A DNA stretch of 64,000 nt from Rhinopomastus cyanomelas (Eukaryota; Chordata; Aves; Bucerotiformes; Rhinopomastidae), in assembly GCA_013400115.1 (NCBI GenBank), contig VXBP01003488.1, positions 62,001 to 126,000 on the forward strand. The letters run 5' to 3'. The notes below the pieces were generated by a model that was not told the DNA's origin, searched no databases, and worked only from the letters and a program-made list of their open reading frames with translations. Shown here one piece after another: positions 12,213 through 23,389 of this stretch (positions within the stretch are counted from its first letter, which is position 1; every line of letters begins with the position of its first letter). The translations under genes were made by a program, and so were the position numbers.

Positions 12213-14880
12213 TTTCATTTCACCCAGATCTGCACAAGGACTTTTTTCCTCTCATTTTGTATTGAGTCTTTAAGTTTCTCCTAAAAGTGTTAGGAACCAC
12301 CTCTTCTGGTAAGATTCATCTTCCACAAATTGTGCATCTAAACATTGGAGGACTTGCTCTGCGCTTGCTCTGTAGCTAGTGCAGACAGAGCAGCCCTTCT
12401 GTGGGTGATAAAGCTGGCCTGCCTTAGGAGAAGATTAATTCCCTTGAGCCGTGGGGCCAGGTTTTCTCCATTGACTATAAATGTGATCTAGGGCTAAGCA
12501 GGTTGCACTTGCTGAGCTCTGAAAGTCTTTTGTCCCTAGTGATAAGAACTGGTGAGACTACAGGGACGTGATGGGAATGGTTGGTGTTTGTGGGCCCAGT
12601 TCCATCAGTGCAGGAACAAACAGTGAGCAGAGGCCGTGTCCTTCTCTCATGGGATGGTGTTGCTGTTCTCCAGACATGCTGGGCTTGTTGGAGCAAGAAC
12701 TTATTTTGCCTTGAAACCTAATCCAAAGCTGTGCTAGAGGTGAAGATTAAAGGCAGTTGGTGAGTTCTGAGTGCTTGGCAATTTCTAATGTTCCTCGCTT
12801 CATCTGAGGGGCCAGAGTTCAGTGCAGGTGACTTTATAACTGTCTGACACTGGTTGGTACTGAGCAAGTGCAACCAAGAGGAACCACAGAGCTGAACTTT
12901 CCTTGGTATTGCTTTTCCTTGCTGGGGTGGGATGCATTTGTTGCATCACTGTTTGTATCTTGTCCTCCTTCAAGATTCAGGATAAATAAAGTTGGGACTT
13001 TAGGGAGTGGGAGCTAGTCTTGTTTTTGAGTGCTCTGAGCTGGAATAGCTGAATTCTCTGGAAGAACTGAAATGCTGCGTTCCCTTCTCTGCTGGGTCTA
13101 ACCCTGTTCTCTTTTCAGTGTCTCTTCTAGAACTGGAAAGCTTCGTGTTTTCCTCTGGTTTTGTATCCTCCACCTAAACAGCTTCTTTTGCTCAAAGAAC
13201 CTCAAGAGCGTTTTAGCCATTTTAATTACCAAGAGGGTTCAGTGCTAGAACCAAAGTGAGAGATCAGTGGGTGGTTATTCTGTGTTCATCTTTCCAGAGG
13301 AAAGAAGCTCCTGAAGTTGAGGCAAGTCAGAACAGTTCCGAGCAGTGGCCTTTATGTCTCTGAGTGTTCAGTGTGTGATTGTTTGTTTCCTACGAGTACA
13401 TGCACGAAGGGGATTGGTTTCCGTTTCCCAGCCACAGTTTGAGTTCTGTGGTTGGCATGGCTTTGCGTTTCGTTGGGCAAAAAATGAAACTCTGTGCTTG
13501 TTGAAAACCACATGCTGGTTGGGAGGACATGCTGGTTTTTCTGTGGTGATCAGAAGGGACCGTTATGGTTCCCTGATGAGTAAGAATGGGTGGCACCTGC
13601 TCCTTTGCATGGCTGGTGTCCGAGTTCTGCGATGCCTCTACCGCTGTTAGTAGAAGTCTTTCTATGCTGGTGTGGGTGCTACTAGGATGCTCCAGTTCCC
13701 TGTTTCTTCTCAGTGGTGGATCCTCTTCAAGTGTCACTGTTCTTTGCTGATCAAACCTTGCACCAAGCCGTGCATTTGGGGTGGTGGCGGGAAACACACG
13801 CCTAAGAAAACAGTCAGAAACAAGAGGACTCCTTGTCCTTGGGGGTGGTAGTGGCATGGAATAGCTGCTGCCACTGAAAACCAGCAAAGAGCAGTAGAAA
13901 ATGGTGATGACAGTGATTGCTGCTGCTTCTGCTGCTGCTGTAAACAATGAGCACTTTTTCTTTTGGATAAAGCCCAGTCAGTAGCATTTCCAGAAATGGG
14001 AGGGTTCTGACCTGTCACCCCTTGGATGAAATATTTCCACAAGGAACCACAGACTGCTGCACAATTCTTAGAGTGAGCAAGTGGGGAATTAATTACCCTT
14101 CCATTAGTATTGAATTTTTTAATCCCTGGTTCCTATGTCTGTACCCTTTTTTCTTTCCTCAGGGCTTTTTCTTGTTCCAGTGCTTTATTTTCTGATGGCC
14201 ATGTGCTACTGCTCCCCTTCTATCCACACACTCTTGTCTCTTTGGGATGACAGTGGTGATGGCAGTGGCTGTTTCTGACACTGTTCAGCCAGATCGTGTT
14301 CACTTCAGCGTTTGAGTGGCCTGATGTGGAAGCAAAGAGCAGGAACAGAACCAGATGGTGAACTGCTGCGGGAGCTCTGGGTGCTGGGGGGCAGATCCAC
14401 TCTCATGGGCTGGCTGCGTTACAAGGTGCTGTGAGGGGCAAAGAAGTTGTCTGAGAAATAGAACACATCTGGGGTCACACAGCTGTTCTGCCCTGCCTTG
14501 TCTCTCACTTGAATCTCCTCTTTCAGCCTGTCTGCACTTGCAATGTGGTGGAAATGAGCGGTTGTAAATGAGCAGAGCTTGGTGCTTGCTTCATGCACAT
14601 CCTCTGGCATTTTACAGTACACCCCCTATTGCAGTGCAGATTTGGGAAGATGAGAGAACAAGTCTGCGCTGCAGTTTGCTTTCTGTTTGGTCTGGCACAG
14701 TCATTTTATCTGCTGGGCAGACCCTGGCTGTTGAAACAATCAATGAGCTAACAGACTTTTTATGAGGGCAGCAGAGCTGGCTCTATGATTGTTGTGTTCT
14801 TTTGCTGTTCCTTAAGGAGGGAGTAGGGGAGTAGATCTGTAGAGAGGAGTACCAGTAAGTTACCAAACCATCAGTTTGGT
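12213..14880. other. unique DNA, no gene recognised; short GCT repeat
   Basis: A minus-strand frame of 185 codons at 13390-13947 is one of the longest in the window. Its translation is an unordered mix with an alanine run from the GCT repeat, shows no domain, and has no splice or promoter context. I treat it as a chance frame. No CR1 is present over 2.7 kb. Confidence 0.5.
13919..13940 (+). repeat. interrupted (GCT)n microsatellite
   Basis: Seven GCT-type triplets with one interruption (TGCTGCTGCTTCTGCTGCTG). It causes the alanine run in the minus-strand chance frame over it. Confidence 0.75.
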
Positions 14881-15058
14881 AAAGATATTTGGTCAGGGAT
14901 TGGAATGGGCTGTCTGGGGAGGTGGTGGAGTCACTGTCCTTGGAGGTGTTCAGAAAGCGTGTAGATGCAGCGCTAGGGCACAGGGTTTCGTGGGGTTGGA
15001 TTGACAGTTGGACTTGATTATCTTGGAGGTCTCTACCAATTTTCACGATTCCGTGATC
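14881..15058 (+). mobile_element. CR1 LINE 3' fragment, type D
   Basis: It starts at the GGATTGGAATGGGCTG block, carries GGAGGTGGTGGAGTC, and has a type D-like tail (GCGCTAGGGCACAGGGTTT). The end has GGACTTGATTATCTTGGAGGTC and a mutated octamer pair (CGATTCCGTGATC). The 181-codon frame starting at 15001 begins inside this tail and is not a gene. Confidence 0.88.
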
Positions 15059-16725
15059 CCAGGAGTTTGTCTGGCACTGAGCTCAGCCCAGAGCGATCAA
15101 GGTGTGGATGCTTTGGAGCCCAAACCTCTTGCAGTTCTGCCAGCTCTTCTGCGCTATCTTCTACCTCACTGGGCTGTGTTCCTGGGTTCCTCTTAGCCTC
15201 TCTCACGATGATTGTGGCAGGACGTTTCCTTTTTTCTTCCAACGCTGGAGTGGTTTCAAAGGCTTTCTTTACACACCCTGCAGACTGGAAGCTGCACGTG
15301 CTGTTGCTGTGTTTGTTCATTCACTGGGATGCCAGAAACTCGCCTTCCTCTGCAAAAGGCTCTTCTGAACTGGAACAAAGTCTTTGTGGAAGCCAGATAC
15401 AAACCAGGTGCAATTTAAATAGCAGAGAGGTAAGAAAGTTCTGTCTGGGCTGTAGAAATGACAACTACCCAGGAAAATTAATACTTCCACGTACTGCTAA
15501 CTCTGGTTTTACCCCCTCAGTGACTGTGTATGCTTTGTCAACTTGAAGTTATTTTGCCTGAAGTTTGCAGAATCTGAATGGTGCTGTAACTTTTATCTCC
15601 TCTACTTGAATGTCACCTCACCTACTGCTTACTAATTCTATTTCCAACACTCTGACTGTCCCTCACCTCTCTGCTTTCTTGCCAGGCAGCGCTGCACGAC
15701 TCACACTTGCTTTCCTGAAGTCACTGCAGCTCAGTTCTCAGCCAGGCTTTCCAGTTGAGAAACCTTCTGGCAAAAGGCTGCCTGAAAAAGCTGCAGTGTT
15801 GAAGCCGATGTGGCTCATCTGCATGGAAGGGATGTGCTGGGTGAAACTCAGACCATGTTTTTATACAGGTGCTGATACCAATGAGGGCACTGGGAGGTTA
15901 TTATTTTGCTTTGCTTCCTTACAGAAGATTTCATGGGCTTGTTTTCCTTTGCCCTGCAAACAGCCATTTCCAGAGCTACCAGAGAAATAAACATTTCAAG
16001 GAAAGGGAGGGATGTGCAACAGAGAAATCTTAAAGTAGAGCATTTGAGGTGCAGGGCAGTAACTTTTAACCGTCTGGAGAAGTACAGCATGGCAAGGCCT
16101 GATTAAAGTCCTTGAAGGCTTCTGTTGTTATTCTTTCCCATGTTGGCTGTAAAAGGCATTTTTTGATAACTCACCTTCATGGACAGAGGAAATTTCATAG
16201 TGTAGATAAGTGTCTGGGAGGGAAAGAAAAGGGATATAAATGAGTAAGAAGTTATTCTTGGGATTTTTCCCTAAGGGAGTGTCTGCAGCAGTTTCTGAAA
16301 CAGAACTTTCTGCTATTTGTCATCAGTCCTGAGGCTTTGCATGATACTGGGGGGTGGCAGTGGAAGGAGAGGCTGGAAGTGACTTTCTCCTTGAGTAGCG
16401 AAACAGGAGAGAATGGGAGACTGAAAGTAAGCACCTGGCTGGAGCTGGGAATCTCACTGGCAACAGAAAACACAAGTTTGTTTAGGAACAGCAGAAGTCT
16501 TGTTTTCATCCTGGAGGACAAAGGAGCAGCACCCTGAATTCCACACGAGGATATGATGGCAGTTACCTCTGCAGGCGCAAGTGTGAGATGGTGCAAGAGC
16601 TACTTTTCACTTGCAGTTGTGTTGGAAGTAACAACATACAGACCTGACAGTGTATTTCTTCTGTCTGGTGTTTTAACTTAAAGATGGGTTCCTGCAGTTT
16701 TTATCTTTAGAGACTGCCCTGCTTA

Positions 16726-16743
16726 CATTTATTTATTTATTTT
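16726..16743 (+). repeat. (ATTT)4 microsatellite
   Basis: Four ATTT units precede TTCAGC. A simple repeat only. Confidence 0.7.
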
Positions 16744-19700
16744 CAGCAAGCCAGTTCATGTATTACATTGAAATCTGTACAAATTACAGTTAATTATAGT
16801 CAGCTTGGAGTGAGGCCTCAAATAGGTCACAGGCTCCCAAAAGTATTCAGTCTGGTTTGTTGAGCCTGAAGTTTGTTCCGAAGTGTTTCCTCTTCCTGGC
16901 TGCTGTCCTTCCATTTAGTTCTTGTCTGCCATGGGGTCTCTATGCTGGACATTGTGGTGCCAAGGCTCCTTGTAAAGCAGAAAAAAAAGTATATAAACTG
17001 TTCAGTCTTCTGAACACCAGAGATCTTCTCTTCACTCCATCTATTCATTTGAGACCAACTGTAATTCTTCCTAAAAGTTGTCACGTAAGCTCAGTCCCAA
17101 AGGGAAGACATGCTCTGTGCTACCACAGAAAACAGCTGATACTCAATTTACTTCATTGCTTTGCTTTTTCCCCCTGGACTTGCATTTTGGATCCTGACTT
17201 TCAGAGGACATTTCTTCTCCATCCAGTTTGGACTGAGCTGCCTTGGTGAGTCAGCAGGATCCAGTTAACCCTCTCCCAGCACAGTTAATGCCAGCTCTGA
17301 GCACACTGGGGTTTGGCTTAGAGGTGATTTTGTTTGTGTGTCCTTGGCTTCTTGTTGTGCTCCACAGGAATTGCTGCTTTATGCCAGTGGTTTTTAATTA
17401 TTCTAAATGCTGTTGAATGAATTATGTTACAGCAACTTCACCAGTGACCTTGAGCAGAAGTTACTTCCCGCAGTGTATCTGCTGCTTTTATGTGCTGATT
17501 TAATTAACGCAGCACCCTTCCTCGGGTTCAGCCATCCTGCATCAGCTCCTGCTTCACATAGCTGCATGTATGGGCTGTATGGCAACTAGCTCTTACTGTT
17601 ATCGAATGCAGGAATAGGTATCCATTTGCTTTATTTGTGAGCATTATTGCAGTAGGTGCCCGTGTTTTTATTGGCAGACAATAAAAAGGGTAGGGGTAAG
17701 CCTGAGAAGATGTTTTGAAAGCAGCTGCACTTTGAAAATAGTTGTGTGGGCTTTATTCATTGGTTCCTGACCAACTGCATCTGCGCTGGAAGTAAAAGGG
17801 TTTTGTTTTTTTTCCTGGGAGCTCTGTAAACTCAACTGTGTCTTCTGCCTGCTCTCCTCTCTGTCACTAGCCCCAGTTTCTGCACAGCCATTGGTAATAA
17901 GAGTCCTCGAGCCAGCTTGTGTGTGCAGGTGAGCCTGAGATGGTTAAAGCTGTCCTCAGTGAGCCCCGTTGCTCCCATGGGTTAGCTGTTGGGGAGTAAC
18001 TGGAGTAAGTCTGCAGCTCTGGCGACCTGGTTTTGTCACTAAAGTGAGGAGGACTATCTGACCTTGTACAGCTGCAAAGGCTGTTTGTGTTGAGTTATTT
18101 TTAAGGGCAAAGCCACAGTTTGAAAATTATCCTTCCTTAAGCAGTACTTTATAATAGGGTTCAGGTGCATGTGCAGACCCTGAAGATGCCCCATGTTGTA
18201 GTCACCCCTCAGCTACCATCGGTCTGAGGCATGAGACCTTGAGCATCCTGGCTGTGGGGGTTGAAGTGCTCCCCGTTACGATCACTATAAGTACTTGTGG
18301 TTTAGATGTGCACACTCGTCGCCGGTGGCACGTTGATCTGTATCGCAGTCACAAGTGAGGCTGACAGGTGAGTCCAGTCTACCTGTACATGGCTTTGGGA
18401 AATGTTTATCAAGAAAAGTGAAACACTGGAGCACTGGGGCTGTTGTACTTAACACCATGTTGGAAACTCCCCAGCTGCTCAGTGTGTTTGTTTCCCCTTG
18501 GCTGACATCTTTGCAAAGGGAAAGCATTTCGTGTAGTCAACAGGACAATGGAGCGCTAGTTCCTAACCAGGGACCTAACCCTGCCATGGCCCCTGCTTGC
18601 TGTTGTTGTTTGTCTCATCTTTCCAGTGGGACTTTCTGACTCCTAATTGATCATGATCTCACAAGCTAAGCTTGGAGAGAAAAAAGAAAGCTTAAGCTGT
18701 TGAAGTCTCCTTGCTGTAGGAACCTGTTGGCATGATGAGATGGTTGATGATGTCATTTTGGTTTTGCTTCAGAGTCACTGAAGAATGATTTCCCATTCTC
18801 AAATAGTTCAGCCTGGGCCTTTTCATTTTCATTTGTATGTTGTACAGCTGTGGTTTGCAGGATCTCCGAGGGCACAAAAGCAGTTAGAACTCTTTAGATT
18901 CACGTTTCTAGCAGAGTTCAGCCAGTTTAGGGTTCTCGCAGTCCAGCAGGACCATGCAGATGTGAGGTTGGTCTTTCTAGGGGACTGTCTGTGTGTATCT
19001 CACTGTAAACCCACTAGCAGTTCTCGGTGAGTTTGGGAAGGGGCTGCTATGGACCCAGTTAGCCACAGTTAGCCGGTGTTTCTGCGAGAGGACAGCAAGG
19101 ATTGTGCTCCTTGTTTACTTAATGGTAGGTCAGAAGGCCAGTCCTGCAAATCATCTCTCATTGTAGTCCCTTCTGTCTGGAAAATTATGGAGGAGATTAT
19201 GTCCAGCTTTCTCTTCTCTTCATCTTTTCCAATTCCTGATGCTGTTCTTTGAACTTCTCATGCTGTTGGCTACAGAGACATTTTGTGGAGAATATCATCT
19301 GAGAAAAGAACACTTGATGGAAGCAACTTGTGCAAGAGAAATCCTCCCTGTAAAAGGATACCATTCATGGCTTTTAGCTCTTTAAAAAGCCATCTTAACA
19401 CTCCTGCTGGGTTCCTTTCACAGCCAACTAATGCAGGAGATTAGTCAGCATCATCTAATTAGGCAGCAGCAAAGCAAAAATTCTGTATAACCAACTCTGC
19501 CCTGATTCACTCTCCATTCATAGGACTTGCCCATTGAAACCAGGCGCAATAAGGACATCTCATTGCTGGGGCTTGAAATGTCAGAGCCTGTGTGAGGTGA
19601 GGCATACTGAAATGAGTTCTCACCTGAGGAGGAAATTCAAGGTCAGCCTGTGCAGTTGCTGTATCTGAACAGTCTTCTTTGCTCTGTGTGAGCCTGCAGG

Positions 19701-22069
19701 TAGCTGGGGTACCTCCTGCTTTTCTAATGGCTCTGGAGATTGCACAGCTTCAGTTCCACTTTATCCGGCAAAGTGCTGGGGAGCCTTTCCTTTCCATTCC
19801 TGTAAGTCTGAGCTGCTTTGGTGTCTGTGTTGGATTGTCTTGTGATACAACTGGCTGGATACCTGTAAACACATCCCCAAAAAAGGAGCTTAGCAGCAGC
19901 ACCTGGCAGGCCTGAAACAGAAGAGCATGTCCTGGATTCTCCTCCTAGGGTAGGGTGGTGGTTGGGTCTCAGCATCCAAGAAAACCATGACCCAGTCTAA
20001 CACACAGGAGAAACGGCTCCTGTTGAGGTTTGTCTTGGCTCTTCCCTTCTCAGCAGCCCTTCAGCACATACTTAGCTGCACGTCGACCTGCGTGTGCTGT
20101 ACTCGACAGCTTTCTCTGGATCGCAGGAATGCTGACGCTTCACTTCAGGTTTGCCTACGAGGGAACACAAGCTGGATTTTGCTTTTCACAGTGGTTCACA
20201 GATTACTTACAGCTGAGGAATTTGGGAAGAAGAACTCGGCCTGTTCCGAGTTGACATTATCACTGTTAAGTGTTGCCAGTCAGGACATGAGGTCTGTGCA
20301 GAGAAAGAAATGGGTCTTTCTGTATTGAGCTCTACAACAACCAACAAAACCAACATGTTTTTTCTTAATAGAACCAGTGGATTTTTAGGGCCGTGCAGTT
20401 CACACTGTGTGTTTTTAAATGAAGGGCATTGCTGTAGGTGATGTGTCATCCACAGTGAACTGAAAGACCTGGGATATGAAAGGGCAGGAGAAGAGTTTTC
20501 TCCTTTATTCTGTCAGAACTGCTCACTGCTTTTAGTAGGAAATTATGTCAAATTTTATTACATCAAAAGTTTATCCAGTCAGTCCTGTTGCTGGGATTGA
20601 TAAGGAATCAGTCGATTGCTGCTGAGCTGTTCAGATCTTTGGTGACTTTCAGTTTCAGTGCAGGTCCTCAAGGCTGAGGCCACAAGCAGTCTTCTGAGCA
20701 GCTAGGAGTGAGCTAAGGATCAACAGCAGCAAAGCAGGATCTGAAGAAGTGGGAGGAATCCAATTCCTTTTCACCTTTAGGCAGTGTAGAAAGACTGAAC
20801 GTGGAGAAGTTAGTTTTCCTTGCCTCCCACACCCCCCCAGGAACACCATCTGCAAAATACTTCTCTTTTACAGCCTGCGGAGTACCAGGGTAGATTAGAG
20901 CCTGTTTTTCCCAGACTTCAGACAAGACACCTCTGGGGACCTGTCTGCCTAACTCTCCAGCCAAGCTTCACTGCCTTCATCTTTATTTTTCTGATTTTAA
21001 AGCAATGTCCTCAATATAGCAATAAAAGCATCACAATTCACTTCAGGGACTACAGTAAAAACCCCCACCTGTTTAACTTGTCTGACCGATGCAGACACCT
21101 CTGAGGTGATGTTCTGCATGCAGATGAGGACTTGGATCTCTTCACTGCTTCTGGTGCAGTGCTTGGCATCAGGCAGCATCATGTGGAATGAGAGTGACAG
21201 GCTATGCTCTAGTGGTTCCCCTCTGCTCACCTGAGACCCCCACCTCATCTCTTGAACATTCGGAACCTTGGATATCAGGTTGTCTTTGCAGTCCTGTCAC
21301 TGTTTGGGGAAGAATGTTGCGAGAGATCCTATTTTCACAGTGTTTGTTTTTTGCTGTAGTTTTTATTTTGTTTTGAAGAGCAGGTGACAGAGGTCCATTG
21401 TCTGGGGGACTTCTGAGGTGAGTCACATCTGTATAAATGGAACTGCTGAGCATGTAGGATAGGCTGCTGTTTCAGAGGAAGGGAAGCTGCTTTGTTAAAA
21501 TGATCACAGCATTATGAATGCCTGTCCTTTAGGACTGCTGCCAAGGGTACCTGCTACATCAGATTTATTCCTTTCCCCCGGCCCTTCTTTGAGTGCAACT
21601 TCATTTTAGGTTGTAATTAATGCATGTGTCCAACCACTGAAGTTCCAGCAGAAAACAAGGGTTGGAGGCAGCTGCTGTCCAAGTGTGCATGCTGCATATG
21701 TGCTCTGTACTGACAGAGAAAGCATGTCCTGTCCGTGTCAGAGCTGCTTTTCAGTCATGGCAGATTTGAGAGCCCATGGTTTTATTTTCTCTGGGGTTGC
21801 TGATGGCACAGCAGACACCTGGAAGTGTTTGGTGCCAATTCACCTAGGGGTTGTTTGAGAAGAGAAAGCCTCTTCTGAAACAGAAGTTTGGGGTTCTGGG
21901 AAGAGCTCAGCTTTCCCTTAGACTTTTCCAAATCAGGAGAAGCCCATAGTTCTTGTTGTGAGATCAAATCTGCCCCGATAATTAGGCTATGGACTGCTGG
22001 CTGTACAGAGCTGCCAACACAAGGTAGTGGAGCCATGGGATCTAGCCAGGTGAAATCCTGTGGTGATGG

Positions 22070-22099
22070 AATCTGGATGAATCTGGATGATTCTGGATG
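22070..22099 (+). repeat. three-copy ATCTGGATGA tandem repeat
   Basis: Three adjacent decamers, the third with one change (ATTCTGGATG). A small tandem duplication in otherwise unique DNA. Confidence 0.8.
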
Positions 22100-22929
22100 C
22101 AGTGCTTAAGTTTTTGTGTTCTCTTCTACTCTTTCAGTTTATTTCAGTCATCTGCAAGGCAAGGTCGAGTTTGAATCCATTGAATCTGAACTGGGTGAGA
22201 ATCTAGTCAAAAGAAAGATGTCTCTCCACCAGAACTTTGGAGCTCCACAGCCATGCCTGTGGTTTGATGCTGTGTTAAATCTAGATTTATGTAGCTGCAG
22301 GTTGCCTCTTTCCCAGCTGCCTTCCTGCCATCCATTATCCCAGGCTGGGTGAATTGTTAACAGCCCTTGAGAAGCTGTGAGCCTGTTTGCCTCCATGATC
22401 TGATCAAGGGAGCGCAGAGAGATTGTTGCCTTTGACTCATTTTCAAAAGAAGAGAAGCCTGTCTGACTCTTGCTGGGGTCCCTTTGTTTTTTTAAGTAGG
22501 CCAGCACTAAAAATGGCAGTTAAGGTCCCAGAAACTTCTTTTGATTAGCTGCAAGTTGGAAGAACTGTTTGCAGAGGAGGAAGCAGGGGAACAGCACTAC
22601 TGGGGATCCTCAAAAATACTGGGATAATCTGCCTGTGTACTCGGATGTCACATAACGCAAGAACTCACGACTCCAAGGCAAAGATGAAAATGAAATTGCA
22701 GGCTCTCAGTAATAAGCAGTGGCGGCTTTTTGGTGTCACTTGATTGGATTTGGCTTTTTTTCTGCTTGGCTTGTGTTAACAGGCATTTTTTAGCCTTTTT
22801 CTTGTTGTCTGTATTTGTTTCACCAAGCTTTCTATATGGACCTACTGGGGGAAGAGCAGTATCTTCTCCTTTGTGCAAGTTGTTGGAGATGACTTTTTTT
22901 GGAACAACCCTCTCCCTTTCTTTTTCTCA

Positions 22930-23004
22930 GATCACAGAATGTTTTGGGTTGGAAGGGACCTTGAAAGATGATCTAAGTCCAACCTCGCTGCCGGAGCAGG
23001 ATAC
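22930..23004 (-). mobile_element. CR1 LINE 3'-tail fragment
   Basis: About 75 bp of the extreme 3' end on the minus strand: ATCACAGAATG, then GGGTTGGAAGGGACCTTGAAAGATGATC and AGTCCAACC. The truncation edge is followed by an 11-bp word GATACTCTGAT, at 23000-23010 and repeated at 23036-23046. Confidence 0.85.
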
Positions 23005-23109
23005 TCTGATTGTTTTTTTTCTGTAGGAGGGTTATGATACTCTGATAAAAGTACATGGAATTTTACCAAAAAAAAAATTAGAAAAGTGAGTTAGTTTAGC
23101 TTGAAAAGG

Positions 23110-23389
23110 GGAACCAGCAGTAGGACAAGGGGAAATGGTTTGAAACTGAAGGAGAGGAGCTTCAGACTAGATCTGAGGGAGAAGTTCTTCAGTGCAAGGG
23201 TGGAGAGACTCTGGAAAGCCCACAGAGAGAGAGGCTGTGGTTGCCCCCTTCCTGGAGGTGTTCAAGGCCGGGTTGGATGAAGCCCTGAGAAACCAAATCT
23301 GGTTGAGAGGCGTCGTTGCCCCTGGCAGGGGGTTGGGGTAGATGAGCTCTGAGGTCCCTTCCAACCTCAGCCAGTCTGAGATTCTGTGA
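23110..23389 (+). mobile_element. CR1 LINE, 5'-truncated, type C-like
   Basis: It runs from the RT tail region (GCAGTAGGACAAGGGGAAATGG) through GAGAAGTTCTTCAGTG and GAGGTGTTCAAGGCCGG. The tail has GAGAGGCGTCGTTGCCCCTGG, AGGGGGTTGG and GAGGTCCCTTCCAACC, ending with GAGATTCTGTGA. It lies 106 bp from the opposite-strand fragment at 22930-23004, with their 3' ends pointing away from each other. Confidence 0.92.

Larger units (their letters stand above)
15059..22929. other. 7.9 kb repeat-poor unique block, no gene recognised
   Basis: This is the longest interval without any visible CR1. No frame in it carries a recognisable domain. Contents of note are (ATTT)n at 16726-16743 and a 10-bp triple repeat at 22070-22099. 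It may contain conserved non-coding sequence, since old unique DNA without LINE insertions often does, but nothing in the bases proves this. Confidence 0.5.

Noticed and set aside
13390..13947. 185-codon minus-strand open frame
   Set aside because: No motif, Ala run comes from a GCT microsatellite, and no promoter, splice or conservation evidence. Long frames of this size occur by chance in 64 kb of GC-moderate DNA.
15001..15546. 181-codon plus-strand open frame
   Set aside because: It starts inside a CR1 3' tail and runs into unique DNA; no domain seen.
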